Assembly: GCF_021347895.1 (NCBI RefSeq)
Contig: NC_067127.1
Location: 16,526,984 to 16,590,983, forward strand
Direction: 5' to 3'
DNA: 64,000 bases
From: Acanthochromis polyacanthus
Lineage: Eukaryota > Chordata > Actinopteri > Pomacentridae
The notes below the pieces were generated by a model that worked only from the letters and a program-made list of their open reading frames with translations, had not been told where the DNA came from and made no database searches. Shown one piece after another: positions 44,581-57,741 of the stretch. The position numbers and the translations under genes are program-made. Each line of letters starts with the position of its first letter. The first letter of the stretch is position 1.

Positions 44581-45317
44581 TAATGTGTGCAGTGATTAGT
44601 GGATTTGGTGCAGCTGGGTTGTGTCTTTATCTTGGCTGTAGTGAGTCTTTAGAGGTTTTTGGTCAGACACATTCTGTATTCTTGTTTGTGAACCAATGTT
44701 GGTTGTCCAGAAGGTAAGAGCTCCTATCCTGATTCTCTGTTTAAAGAGCTTCTCTGGTAGGCTGCAGGAGACTTTAGTATTTGGGTTGTGCTAGTTTAGT
44801 TTTTGTACAGTTTCATTTGGACGACTATCTTGAGGCCCCTCCATGTGCTTTAGTGAGGTTTTCTGTAACAGTTCTACAAAGCAACCTATAGCAGAAGAGA
44901 CTTTGAGAGTTTCTAGGAAGTTCTGGAGACCAGACTTTAGAGCAGCACAAAACATTTATCAGCAGTTTGAGCAGGAGAAGGTGAGCTTCAGAGTAGAAAT
45001 GAGACGGAAACCTTCTTGACCCGTGTGGTGAGGTCTTGTACCAAGAGTTTGAGCAGGTTGTGAAGAGTCTGGAGTTCTTTGGTCTGAAAGCACCAGAAGA
45101 GTCGACTCATTAAAGGAGAAAACAGGAGATATTGTTGGTTCTTCTGTTGTTCTGCAGTTTCCTTAGACTGAATATCAAGTTTCTATATTAAATGATTTAC
45201 TGTGTGAGCCCAAGAAGACTTCAATAAACTCCCTCCATCCCCTGGACACAACACATTTTATTACCATGTTTGATTTTTAATCATAGTTTTTTCTCTTTGC
45301 TTGTTTAGTTTTGTCAT

Positions 45318-45355
45318 CTGTGTGAAAGGTGCTAAACAAATAAAGTTGAATTGAT
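45318..45355 (+). repeat. Retroposon 3' tail fragment
   Basis: GAAAGGTGCTAAACAAATAAAGTTGAATTG is a short match to the AAAATTGAATTGAATT tail family seen at 48222 and 56770. Confidence 0.4.
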
Positions 45356-45439
45356 AAACTGAAGAATTGACTAACTCATGATTTTGACAACAGAAGTATT
45401 TTCATTGTGATTTAAGGGGTTGTTTCATTTTTAAGGTTG

Positions 45440-46095
45440 GGGTTAAAATCTTGACAGGAAAAAAAAGATTAAAGAAATAAACTACATTTAAAAAGCAATT
45501 AAATCAAAGGAAAAGACATTTAACACAATAAAACTTTTTTTAAAAATTAAACATTAAATACAATTAAATTGTATTAAACAGACAACATTTAATTAGATAA
45601 CTAAACAGAAGATACAAACATGTAATTATGAAATTAAACATTTTTTCAACAAAAATATTGAACATTAAAGATGAAATATTTTAGATAAACATTTAAAAAA
45701 TACAATTAAACAAAAAGAATATTAAACATTTAAAAAAATACAAAACATTTAATTAGATTATTAAACCTTTAAAAAGACAAAACTTTTTACTAAATTAAAT
45801 GTTTAATTAGAAAATTAAATCTTAAAGACAAAACTTTAAAAAGGAATTAAACAAAATACAATGAAGCATTTAAAAAGAAAATCAAACATTAAAAGGTGGT
45901 AAAACATTTAAAAAGAAAAATCTTAAAGATTTCATTGAAAAATGAAACATTGGAAAAGAAAAGGAAACTATAAACAAGGTGATAAAACATTTGAAAAAAC
46001 AACAATTAAACATTTAAAAGACAAAACATTTCAAAATCAAATCAGACATTAGAAAAGAATAAAAGGTGACAAAAGACCAAAACTAAACATTTAAA
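45440..46095. repeat. AT-rich degenerate minisatellite, part 1
   Basis: Degenerate tandem repeats of roughly 20-35 bp built from AAACATTTAAAAAGACAAAA-like units. The array resumes at 46958 after an inserted TIR element. Confidence 0.75.
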
Positions 46096-46957
46096 GGGGC
46101 ACCGAGGAAGATTTTAGCGGAAATGTAGCGTTGCCTACATTTCCCGTGAGCCTCGGCGCGCACTGTTGCAAACCATTGTAAACGAGCCAGCAAGCCTCAG
46201 GAAAGCCGGCGGAGTTGAAATCATTGTTGAACAATAACGTGTGTAAATGACTCCGCGGTCTAATGTTGTAAAATCGAGTTTTCAAAGCTGCTCCGAGCTA
46301 CGGAGTTAACCAAACGTTAGCTCGGAGATAACGTTACATTAGTCAATACCCACACAGTGTTTTTGCCACAAAGTTAGTCAACTAAACCAGTCACAGTCAA
46401 ACTAATCCCATAGTCTACTAACCACACATCGCAAGCAACACACACAAAAGACAAAAGAATTGTATCAAACTTACAAAGAGCTAAAGTTACGTACCTGTCT
46501 AGGAGAAGCACAGCCAGCTCGGCATCTGTTTTGATTCCTTTTTGCTCCCGGAATTCTCTCCACCTCTGAAATGCCTGTCCAAGATGAACTTTTCTTTTGC
46601 TTCGTTGTCGATCTGACAACCTTTTTGCTTGCAGACTTTGCTCCGTTCGCTTCCTTTTGCGCTCCATGTGTGCCGTCTTCTCAACCAACTCTCCGCTCTG
46701 CTACTGCTAAAAACAACTAGCTCCGCTCTGCTACCCTCCGTCATCGCACGCGCACCGTATTTGCTGTAAATCGCTCCGTCTCTCACAGGAAATTCTAGAC
46801 GAGTTGACAAAAAATTAATAGAATACAAATATTTACAAAACCAAAATGATTCATGAATCAAAAATAGGGGCATTAATAAGTGTAAATAACGGAGATTCAT
46901 CCACATTAATATGAGACTTTGTTACGAGCATAAAAATCTTCCTTGGTGCCCCTTTAA
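46096..46957 (-). mobile_element. TIR element retaining one spliced transposon exon
   Basis: Inverted ends TTTAAAGGGGCACCGAGGAA and, inverted at the right, TTTAAAGGGGCACCAAGGAA. It is inserted in a minisatellite. The minus strand encodes one exon from Met 46688: an Arg/Lys-rich start (MERKRKRTEQS), then FQRWREFREQKGIKTDAELAVLLLDR, ending at a CAG-GTACGT donor. Possibly an ISL2EU/THAP-type derivative. Confidence 0.7.
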
Positions 46958-47100
46958 AAAGAATCAAACTAAAGACAAAACATCTGAAAAGACACCAGTT
47001 ACACTTTAGAAGATCAAATTAAACAGAAGAGACAATAAAACGATCAAAAAGAGCAAAAACAGATAAAGGTCTTAAAGCGTTTTCTAGTCTGAAATGAAAA
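46958..47100. repeat. AT-rich degenerate minisatellite, part 2
   Basis: Continuation of the 45440-46095 array with the same AAAAGACAMCAG/AAACAT-like units, after the inserted element. Confidence 0.55.
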
Positions 47101-47284
47101 CATCAAGTTGTTTCTTCAAACATTTCCTCTTTCAATATTCTTGGTTTGATTGTAGACAGATTTACTAAGAACTCATTTCAGAAAACTGCTTTCCAGATAA
47201 AGTCTACTAGTAGTTGAAGGCATCGAACTCGGAAACGACAAAATATAGATGATAAATGCTCCAAAAAAAGTAGAATTAGTATCT

Positions 47285-47470
47285 GAGTGAGTGGCGCAGG
47301 GGAAGCGAGACTACCAGGTGGAAGGTAGCAGGTTCAAGACCTACCACTGGCATTTTTCTTTCTTTGTCTTTGTCTAAGTTTTTCAAAAAATTTAAGAAGG
47401 GTCTGATCTCAAACCAGCAACCTGTAGCTCCATAGGTAAACCCTTAACTCACTGAGCTACAGATGAGGTA
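47285..47470. repeat. Two convergent tRNA-like segments
   Basis: On the + strand, GAGTGGCGCAGGGGAAGCG and B-box-like GGTTCAAGACC (about 47288-47352). On the - strand, TGTAGCTCAGTGAGTTAAGG and GGTTTGAGATC (about 47400-47465). Both look like tRNA-derived pol III promoters facing each other, as in a composite SINE. Neither folds into an obviously complete tRNA by eye. Confidence 0.5.
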
Positions 47471-47566
47471 AAAAGAAATAAATTCGTCGTCCCTTTGACA
47501 TCGTAGTTTCTGTTCCTAATAAAGTGACCACATGGCTCTGTCTCCAAAATGTGCTTAAGCAAGCAT

Positions 47567-47835
47567 CAAAGTTGGCGCACCGGTGTGCACATTCTCACGC
47601 CAAGTTTGTTTTTAGAAATCACAACGTACACAGCGTACGCCACTTTCTATGCAAAGTTTGTGATTTACGCCCTGTTTTGTGCGTAAGCAAGCATCAAGAA
47701 TCAAGGTTGGCGCACTGGTGCACACATTCTCACGCCAAGTTTGTTTTTATAAATCACAACCTTTGCGTAGAAAGTGGCATACGCCACTTTCTAGCCCTGT
47801 TTTGTGCGTACGCAAGCTTTATAAATGAGGCCCCA
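47567..47835. repeat. Tandem direct repeat ending in a GGCCCC terminus
   Basis: Two copies of about 125 bp (near 47567-47690 and 47705-47830), sharing TTGGCGCAC, TTCTCACGCCAAGTTTGTTT and ATAAATCACAAC. The end TTTATAAATGAGGCCCC is typical of a fish DNA transposon family, probably Harbinger-like. Confidence 0.5.
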
Positions 47836-48876
47836 GGTCTTTAACCACCATCCCTAAAATCCATGGAGTTGGCTCCAGAGAAATGAAGGGAGGTCAACTT
47901 TTATCAAACTCCATCCAGATGTTCAACTTGATATCTTTACTTTGAGATTTTTAGCACCACAAACCTTTAGTATCACAGTTTATTATCATTTATTAGGAAT
48001 TTATTGGAATCCACCAGCAGATTTAGTTTTTGTTGAGAAACTTTATTCTTGTTGTCGTGGGACTGCAGTATTTAAAACTCTTCCTTCTATTTGACCTCAT
48101 GTTTATTAGTTTTAGTGGAGAAAGTTATTTTGTCGATTAGTCTCTTAAAAACCAAATAATAAATTGGATTAGTCAAGAGGTTTAAATTTCTTATTTTGTC
48201 ATATTTTAAATATGACAAAAAAAATATAAAAATAAAGCGTCTTGAGACAATTTAGCCTGTAATTGGTGTTATATAAATAAAATTGAATTTAAATTGTATG
48301 CTTGTAATGTTGGAGGAATTCAGCCATATATGTTGGAAAACACATTTTCTTTGTCCATTAATCTGTTGATTGTTTTCTCCAGTAATTCATTTCTTGTTTT
48401 GGTTTATAAAATGTCAAACCCAAATATATTCAGTTTGTCATAAAAACCAAAAAGATATACATTCATGACACAGGAATCAGACAGTTTTTCACTTTTTATC
48501 TTAGTTTAGTCAGAAAGATAGTTGATAATGTGTGAACTGTTGCAGCTTGTGAGCCGTAAAAGGTTTTAATCTTTGGGGCTGAGTGTCAAAAAACATTTAG
48601 AAACCAACATCAACAAACAGTCAACAAAGATTTGAACATCATTAACGGGAAATCCAACTTTTGCATGACAATGTTGAATTAAAGGACATTTATTTCCAAC
48701 ATAAATGTGTGATATTCATCCTCTGGAGCTTCTCTTCACATCGTCTTCCACCTGGACTGGTTTGGTCGGGAGCATGTGCAACAAACATCTGATAACCTGC
48801 ACTTTAACATCAATGAATGACACTGAAGTTTAATCTCTACATAAATGAGACTGAGTCTGGACGCGCTGCTCTGTCA
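47836..48876. other. No gene recognised; LINE-type 3' tail at 48222-48300
   Basis: Only a short retroposon tail (AAAGCGTCTTGAGACAATTT to ATAAATAAAATTGAATTTAA) at 48222-48300 was recognised. It matches 57010-57070. Confidence 0.5.
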
Positions 48877-49400
48877 TTAAAGGCATTAGAGGAGATTTAA
48901 TTTCCTACGACTTTGAACGTAGCATGTGCATGCGCACATACAACCTCTCCCTCACCCCCCTCTAACCACCCCCTCTTAACATTTACGAAGAAACGCCCCC
49001 ATCCAGAAACTTGCGTAGGACTCGTGAAGTTGTCTTTTACGGCTGGGTCCCCCTGGATCTTTATCTGCCATTATGTAAAAAAAAGATGACCAAAACAAGT
49101 TGCCAGCTAACTACGAAGCTATACCAAAGCAACACATATAGAAAACACGTAAGTCTAAGGCGTACGTAATCTACGTAACTAGGCCTGAGCCAGAAGATTT
49201 TTGATTGACAGGAAAGGGAGCAAACCAAACGCCTCGGTCCGAGCGCATTGATTGGCTGATGTTTTTCAGGTCCTGCCATGTCCACAGTTATTTTTTTTAG
49301 AAACCATACATACAAGTCCACTAAAGGTCAGTATATTCATTTTATGTGAATCAGACAAATTAAACAAACAAAAAAAAAACATCCTCCATAATGCCTTTAA
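48877..49400. mobile_element. TTAA-flanked MITE
   Basis: 524 bp, starting TTAAAGGCATTAGAGGAGAT and ending with the inverse of TTAAAGGCATTATGGAGGAT. The TTAA is the probable target duplication. No coding capacity. Confidence 0.8.
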
Positions 49401-52400
49401 CTCCTAAGTTTAGGGAAAGTTCAAACAAAAGAGGACAGTTCAGATAGGACTTGAGAATGAGCTTATTTTGAACAAACATCTCAGACTTTGAGCTTCAGCA
49501 CCTCTAGCAAGATATTTTAACAACAAGCAACTCAAGAGATCCAGAAGTTGGACAGAGTTAGCTTTAGCTGAGCCACAGAACATGTGGGATGCTAACCTAG
49601 CAAACATTTCAGATTTTTCTCTGTGAATTCTGAGAAATAATTTCCTATTTAATGACAGAGCTACACATCTGACCTCAGTCTCATTAAAACAAACTCTAAT
49701 TCAGTGTCATCCATCCATATTAAAGTGCAGTTACCCAAAATGTTTGTTGCATGAGCTCCAACAAAACCTGTCCAGGTAGAAGGCCACTTTGACAAACAGG
49801 AAGGAGAAGATTCCAAGCAGATTTATAGAAGGGGGAACCGGACCGTACTAAGTGTGGTCCAGTATAGAGGGGTGTTTTGTGGGTTTTTAGGGCTGATAAT
49901 AGTGAGATATTAGGAGGAGATACTCATTTGCAGTGAATGAAAGTATTTAAAATCTCGGAGTTAAGCTTAGAAGAACACAAACTCTGACAGAAAACTTTGT
50001 TGACACATTTTTGTTTTGTTTATAGATGTTAGGTTTATTCGTTACATGTAACCAATCAAATCACTCCAGAAGACAGCGCGACCACAGGTAGATAAAGGTT
50101 CAGAGCCAAAGTAGCACCATTTATAAATGTATTTATTACCGTAAATCAGTAAAAAAATAAAATACTGATAATCAGTAAATCAGTCAGCCCACAATCACTA
50201 CAATTCTACAATGTATGTCTCTTTCCTTTGACTTGTTATTTGTCCAATATACAATGTATGTGAAATCGGACTATCAGTAATGTAAATTTCTAACCAAAAT
50301 TGTGTGTGTGTGTGTGTGTGTCTGGGGGGGGGGGGGGCATACGAAGGTAGCCAATCAGATCACGGGGGACACAGGGGGAGTTTCTCGGCATTCTTCATGT
50401 GTTTTTTTTTTTTTTTCTCCGTATCCTTTCTGGGTCTCCGCAGTTTTTCACCATTTATATGACAAAAAAAATCCTTCTCTTTTTCTCAGGGTTACTGTGA
50501 TTTGGTGGGTGCAACTTTATGAAACACATAAAAGAAAACTTCAACAGGATAAATAAAAAAGAACATATCTGTTGAAGGAAGACGGAGGAGGGAGAGGGGG
50601 GATCATTTGGAAATTGTAGTTGTCTTCTATCATGCAGCCTGTAGGGGGAGCTGTGGCTCTGTGTAGCTGAGGTTGTTGGGAGTGTGGCTGCAGACTCCAG
50701 GCCTCCTCAGCCTGTGGGTGAGAAAGATTTATTCACAGTGAGAGGGCCAAAGCAGAGGGAGCTGTGTGACATTTAATCATGCCTCCGGCGCATGCTGGAT
50801 GATTAGCATCTCTATGGAAAACAACAGTCACAAGTGCCAAACACAGGATCCCACACAATCACCTAGACGTGGTGCACACAGTCGCACAGGCCCCGGTAAT
50901 CAGCACAAATCAGCTCCTGCAGCTCACTATGTTACCTCAACTATCACCACACTGCAAAGAGCACTGAAATTTGGTTAGCACCTGTGGAGACAGAGGCCAT
51001 GGGTGAAATAACCTGCATGATTTCTATCTTGTCAGCCACAGCCTCGTCTCATGGTGGCAGCAGTGGTAAGGAGGGACAAGCTGCTGAAATACACAGTTTG
51101 CAGATCCAGATCCTTACCCTTAATATTAATAACTTAAGATAATTTGAACCTTGCAAACTGATTCAGCTCTTTGGAGGTTTTATTAAGATGCCTCGAGGAC
51201 TTTTGTAGCTGTCGTTGTTCATTGAGAAATGTCAGTGACATCACAAAATCATCTGGATTAATTGATCTTTTTAAGCCTCCAGGGGACAGAACGACTAACA
51301 ACACAACACTGACATATTATCAGATGTGAGGAAAATAACAGTTATTGATTATTTACACAGGGAGCAGCATTAACAATGTCTGGATGGATGTAAGTTCAAT
51401 ATTCAGAAGCTCCTGAGGGAAATGTTTGGCTCTTTATCTGCTCTATTTACTTGCTGATCAGGTCAGGTGCTGGTAAGGTAACCTCGAGGGAGTTTAAAAA
51501 AAAAAAAAGAAGAAAATTCTAAATTAAACTGTTAGATTTTTGTGATAATCAAACATCATTTCATTACAATTAAATATTCTATAATTTCCCAATAATTACT
51601 TTTTAAACTTAGCAGCTGATTCTTCCTTTTCTTATTTTCCGTTTATAAATCCACTGCATGAGGAAACTTTGAGCCATTCTTCCCTTGACATTTACACCAC
51701 CAAAACAATGTACTCCTCTCATTTTAGCTGTATCTAAGATAAGAAACCTGGTGCGCTTCCAATCTTCTGCAGCTGTCGCGCTTCTGCGAGCAGGGTTATT
51801 GGATGTATTGAGGTCACTTCCTCTGAGAGCAGTGTGGGCACTGAAGCAGCGCTCTTAGTCAGTGGCCTGAACCATGTAGCCAGGGGTAAAATGGACTCAC
51901 AAGTCAGAGTGTCTCCCCACAGTCCCAGGGGTTAGAGCGAGCGATTACTCTGTGCGTAGCCTCATTTCAGAAGCAGCAACCAGAGTTTGTTTTGCTCTGT
52001 GTGTTTTAGGACTCGGCCTGGCTGCAAAGACAAAACTATTGCCCACCAGCAGACACCAGATTCAGGATGACAGTTTAAAATACATGTGAGCTGTCAGATA
52101 GTTTTGTCATCCTGCCTGCCTGCACATACTGTATATTGCAGAAGTTTTTACTAAGTTAGCCCACTTAACCTCTGGTGAACTCCAGTTAACTGGAGCGTGA
52201 CCACATGCTGCGCCTCGCCGGAGGCCCCACTTGGCTTTTACTCTGGACTTTCCACCTCTCCAGAACCACATCCTGACGCTGTCCACTCTACTTAAGGAGC
52301 ACTGCCAGTATTATTTCAAGGACCGTGCCAACGATTTTGGATTTTCCATTCCCGTCTGTACAGACTGCCTCTCTGTAACATCGTGATCACTGTAGTTTAG

Positions 52401-55400
52401 GTCTCACACAGAAAACAAGCTGATCTTAAAGGTGCACTAATTAATATTTTTAGCTAACAGTGAGTGACTGCATGTAAGTTGAAGAGGGGAGTGAACCCAC
52501 TGAGAATTTGCTCCAACCTCTGCACTTTCTCTTGTCTGAACATATTATTTTGTTGTTTGCTTTGGTTTTGCTGCCAGCTTCACTGTTTTGGTTCCTTCTA
52601 GCTGTTCTCATTCTGTAAATTTAAGACAAAGCACACAGCTCATCCCAGAAAAAAATCTTTGATTAATCACACTACACAACTGTGTATTCCATCCTCACAA
52701 TTCAGATATGAATGTATTGGTTTCAGTAAATGGATTTAAAAAATAAAAATCCCTTTCAGTTGTACTTTAAAGTTACAGGACAGCCCATTTAGTCTGATGT
52801 CAAGCAGGGACATAACCACCACCAGAGACAGTGAGATGTTGTCCTCTACACATTTTTTTGAGTTTTCATTCTACAGTTTGGAATCTTTTTTAAAATTATA
52901 TTACTGTATTTTTAGAGACAAAATTTTACTCCTAAAATATGCATATGCAGTATTTGCACATAAGAAAAGTATGACAGTATCTGGTCTCTTGTAGGGTTAG
53001 CATGTTGCAGGAAATGGACCTTATAAAATAGATTTCTTGACTAATAAAAATGTACACATACCCTGTATTATCAGTGCATCCTGCTTTAAATGTCACCTTA
53101 ATTAGGAATAGTGAAGCAACATGTCTGAGTGATTATTTCCAAATGGTGACCAATGATGCACATCAAGTTTTCAAAAATGTTTATCAATGCTATTGTTATT
53201 CTAATAATAATAATTAGTAGTTGTTGTTGTCGTTGTCGTAGTAGTAGAAGTAGTAGCAGTATTAATAGTAAAAAAAAATACAATCTAAATTTAGTTATAT
53301 GCACACACAATTAATTTTTTTCTCTTTCACAAATGTGTCCTTAGCTCCAGATTGCACTGAGCTGAACACACCCACACAACAGACACTACACACGATCCCA
53401 TTTACAACCACCTGTATTGTATTTACTGTTTACAGCCTTCAGTTTCACCCATGTTCCACTAAGTACCTCAGTACTTAAACAACCTTAAACTACAGAGGAA
53501 TCTAGTGATTATATTAAAAAAGGAGCAAAAATATCTGCAGTCATTTTCCATTTCCATTTCCACTGCTATATACCTGAGCTTCCATTTAGAGGAAAACACC
53601 TCGTTCACTCAGATCCACCTGATTCAGCTCCAGTCGGCAGCAGAGATCACATCCTCTTCACAACACCCACAGAACATCCTCCCCCAGGCTCTTGTGCTGG
53701 AGTTACATAAAGCTCATTTCACATGAGAACTCCCAACTGGTCTGTATTAAACCCACTGTAAATCAGACCCTTGACTAACTTTGCTCCATGTCAGCCAAAT
53801 ATTCCGCAGAGATATTCACCCATTCTCACTTTTTATATTTATGCCTCAAACATACCACTATCCCCTGAGAGCAGGCCTGTCAGAGAGAATATTACACATC
53901 AGAGGATTTTTTTGGTTGGCTGTTTATCCGTGCTGCAGAGACTGTAACAGCAGCTGCTCCTGTGCCTTTTCTTCTCTTGTTAATTTAATGTAAACAAATG
54001 TCCTTGTACAGTGAGGTATGTTTACTCTCACATATCTTGAATTATTCTAGATAGAATTTTCATTAAGGATGGGAAAATGTTGCAATCATTATTCCAAAAA
54101 GAAATACTCTGTTAAATTTCACCTTGACTGTTTCCAAAGAAAACCGTGGTTTGATTTTCTGCTGGAGTTTATGTAAAATTGATTTTGTTTTGTTGGTGTG
54201 TGTGTTTTCTTGGCACATGTGGGTAAGAGTGTGGGTGTGTGTGCTCTTTTCTTGGCAGGTTTGCTCTCTGCGTGGCAGCTGAAGGAGCTGTCAGACTTAC
54301 GCTGCCTTGTGTCACTTTGTGTGGGATGGTAATTTACTACAAATGATATTGCATTCTCTCTGTTGACAGCTTGCCAACGCTGTCGACTGGCAAAGCCAGC
54401 AAAGTCGTTTGTCAACCCCTGTGCACCCTCAAATCCCCAAACACTCACTGTCTCGGTGCAGTTGCAGTCCCACTTCGCAGCTTTGAAGGTCAAGGGCACA
54501 GCGGCACACTCACCTGGTAAATCTTTAATAAGTCAAAGAGTCAGCCCCATCTGGAGTTCAGCAGTTCATTGCAGAGCAGCAGGGGAGGAGGCAGCGTGTC
54601 AGGAGGATCCTCTGAAAGCTTGTGCAGCCATTTTATTCCCCTGCTTTCTTTTGCAGAAATGACACCTTGTGACAGCCCAGCTGTTGTGCTAATTACATGC
54701 CCACAGGAAAGACATGTGTAAGATGATGCAATCATGATGTTAGATTGTGTGGATTTCTCAGAGAAAATGCAAAGAAAGGGAAGACTACAAACAAAAGGTT
54801 TCCCTTAAACAAGAGCCACAATCGTCTGAAGAAATATGAAGTGCACTCTTGGTGTCAGAGTTTGTGTCTTTATCAGCATTAGAGCTGAAGATTACAATAT
54901 GTGCCCACTGTAACCACCAACGCTGATGTTGTTTACTGCTCGACGGATTCTTTCAAATCAAGGACAGAGACATCTGAACATCCTCCTCACTGCTGTCATA
55001 AACATATCCTAGTGGTGGTAAATACTCGGCAACAGGCGCTTCTCTGAAAGACTGTGAAGTTACAATTTTATTTGCTTTTAAACGATTCAGTAGGAAGTGT
55101 CTACTTCTACACCTGCACCTGCACACTGAAGCTGTGAGATAAGATTCATGCTCCATGTGCTATTAAAGGATGCAGTGAAGTGTTTATAGTGTACAAATGA
55201 GAAAATTCAGAGCTGGAAGGATCAAGCAAGGTGGCTTCATTGAGTAATTTAAATGATAAGTGACAGTAAATGCAGGTAGTGTGATGGCAGTGGGGATTAA
55301 TTGAGCCAAAAGCACTCTGTTCTTTTAACAAGGTTGCAGAGAAATAGGACCGAAAAAGGCAAGCTCATCAAACCGGCAGATGAATTGGAAGATAGAGTGA

Positions 55401-56769
55401 ATCGACAGGAATTAATTACTTTTGTAATGTTTGTGGATTCATGTTTGCCTCTTTCTCTTTGTGTCAGTAGTAATTACTCAGACACCTATGGGAGAGGCAG
55501 GGAGGGAGATGAAAGCTGTGTGAAACCAGGACATGAACAAAGCCAGAAACAGAGAGAGGGGGCCAACGCTTGAACACCATGCCATGACAGACAGCCTTTG
55601 GGGCTGTTTTATTCAGCTGCCAGGAGCTTTTTAGGATTCGTTTTATCTGCTCTGCCTTCCCACCCACCCACACGCCCACCCCTCTGGATGGTGCTCCAGA
55701 TGATTTGTGTCCAGTTCGGCTTCACTCGAGCCAACACAGCCTCTAAAAGCAGACACTCTCTGCCTCCTTCTCTGCAATCAGTCCGCCTGTCTTGTGTTTG
55801 AGAGCTGTTAAACCTCTTTTCTGCCTGAGTGGGCTTGCTTGCATTTAAGTGAAAGGTCCCTTCAGGTTGTACATTTCAAAGATGAATCTAAAATATATCG
55901 TTTTTTACCCCCAGTTTCATCGTTTTATCTGGATTTTGGTCTTCTTCAGGGGGTCTCCTCTAAAATCAGTACAGGTCGTGTCTTACTTACAGTGTTCAGC
56001 ACATCATCGCCCCTGAATAAAGGAGCCCACCACAATGAGTGGGATTTGATGGAAGAGGTGAAGCCATCAGCAATTTGTATCATTCAGTCACAGATCTAAA
56101 CATGCTCTTTTTCATCCTTTACTCATGAATTAAATCCTTGTCAGTTTCTCATAAATTCACCGCTTAACTGTTTGACAGTGAAATGGTAAACATCATCATC
56201 GTGCAACACACTGATAAACATACACGGTAAAAACATATAGTAGTTTTTACAACATTGTCCTCAGTTTAATACAAAAACATCAATGGTAGACAAAGACAGT
56301 TTATATAGGTCTAGCACAATGTCTCAGAATTTTTTCCACAACAAATTACTGAAGGGATACAGTCAAAATTGTCTTTTTTGTCACTCACTTTTATCACTTG
56401 CTTATGCATGCAAGACTACCACATAGAAGTACTTGACAAGTAACATAAAGGATAATATTTTGTGAATGTGTAAGCTAGAATTAATTAAAAATCTGGAACT
56501 AAAGTTGCTAAAGTTAGGCTTTTTTAATCGCTGATAAAGCTCACGAGGTACATGTAATTTAAATTAGTACATTTTAAAAGTACATTAAGGTATTTCTGTC
56601 AAATGCCTAGTTGAGAGGTCACACTTTGTTTCTCCAGTTTTTTATTTTGCATTTTCAGTTTTTTGGCTGCAGGTTTTGGGTCAGTCTTTCATTGTTCTGC
56701 AGTTTGTACCACTTTTCAAGATTTCTTTTGAGACGGTTCCATTCCTGCACTCTTCAAGAGCCTGAGCTT
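49401..56769. other. Intergenic region, no gene recognised
   Basis: Seven kilobases without an exon I can support. It contains a TG repeat followed by a run of 14 G (50301-50337), poly-T at 50402-50416 and a short GTT/GTA trinucleotide tract near 53216-53256. Several open frames of up to 126 codons (for example 54119-54499, minus) lack recognisable domains and consistent splice sites. Confidence 0.5.
50301..50337. repeat. (TG)n tract joined to G14
   Basis: About ten TG units, then TCT and fourteen consecutive G. Such a G run can form a quadruplex and is a frequent assembly or sequencing error site. Confidence 0.9.
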
Positions 56770-57092
56770 TCAAAGCCACAGCTAAACCTAAATCTGGGAT
56801 TGTGTGTTGTGTTTTCCTTGCTTTCCCACCCCTCCCTCTTCTCCCATCCCTCCCCCTTGCCCTCTTCTGTCCCTCTCAATCCGCCCAGCCAGCAGGCAGA
56901 TGGGTCCCCCCTATATAGAGCCGGGTTCTGCTCGAGATTTCTTCCCTGTTAAAAGGGTGTTTTTCCTTGCCACTGTTGCCTTTGGGCTTGCTCTGGAGGT
57001 CAGGCATATGGGTTCTGTAAAGCGTCTTGAGACGATTTGACTGTAATTGACGCTATATAAATAAAATTGAATTTAATTTAATTGAATTGAAT
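56770..57092 (+). mobile_element. Retroposon 3' end (TTGAATTGAA-tailed)
   Basis: The segments AGAGCCGGGTTCTGCTCGAG, TTTCTTCCCTGTTAAAAGGG, TTTTTCCTTGCCACTGTTGC and AAGCGTCTTGAGACGATTTG end in a simple ATTGAATTTAATTTAATTGA tail. This is a widespread teleost retroposon 3' end. No protein is encoded in this copy. Confidence 0.7.
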
Positions 57093-57158
57093 CTTACACA
57101 CTTTAAATATTAAAAACATGTACAAACAGATCATTTAGATATGACAAGTAAATGCATT

Positions 57159-57532
57159 GGGCTGCATACGGGCTTGGTGGTTAGCACTTTGCCCTTGCAG
57201 CGAGAACATCCCTGGTTCATGTCCCGGCCTTCCCAGTATCTTTCTGCGTGGAGTTTGCATGTTCTCCCTGTGCATGCGTGGGTTTTCTCCAGGTACTTCG
57301 GCTTCATCCCACAGTCCAAAAACACTCTCAGGTTAATTGGTAACTCTAAATTGTCCGTGGGTACGGACACGAATGTGATTGTCTGTATTCGTAGTCTGGC
57401 GATGGATTGGTGACCTGTCCGGGTGTCCCCTACCTTCACCACAAGTCAGCTGGGATAGACTCCAGCCTCCCTGTGACCCTAATGAGAACTAAGTGGTCTA
57501 TACATAATGGATGGAGGGATAGAAGTAAATGT
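57159..57532 (+). mobile_element. tRNA-derived SINE with target duplication
   Basis: Sense copy with A and B boxes and a GGATGGAGGGAT tail. The flanks AAGTAAATGCATT (57146-57158) and AAGTAAATGTATT (57533-57545) differ by one base, consistent with a target-site duplication. Confidence 0.88.
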
Positions 57533-57741
57533 ATTTGTCTGTACACCTTTCAGTGACAACAATATAACATTTCTGAACTGCTATCCCAATATAGACCTTT
57601 TTCCGAAACGTCATCATCGAACGTCACCGCCGGTCACCGGCCCTAGCAACGCGATTCCGCCATTTTAAGAGGGGTATGCTTTGCCTTGACGACCATTACT
57701 TTCCCACGTTTCCCTCCCGATTTGAACGACCAAAAGCAGAT

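Noticed and set aside
47288..47352. A functional tRNA gene
   Set aside because: A and B boxes are present, but no convincing acceptor stem or anticodon arm by eye. Better explained as a tRNA-derived SINE head.
54119..54499. A 126-codon minus-strand open frame
   Set aside because: No recognisable domain, a biased His/Thr/Lys composition towards the end, and a C-terminus set by chance. No splice or promoter support.
54363..54662. A 99-codon + strand frame preceded by a GACAG acceptor-like site
   Set aside because: Cys-rich start (CQRCRLAKPAKSF) looked exon-like, but no family match and no partner exon nearby.
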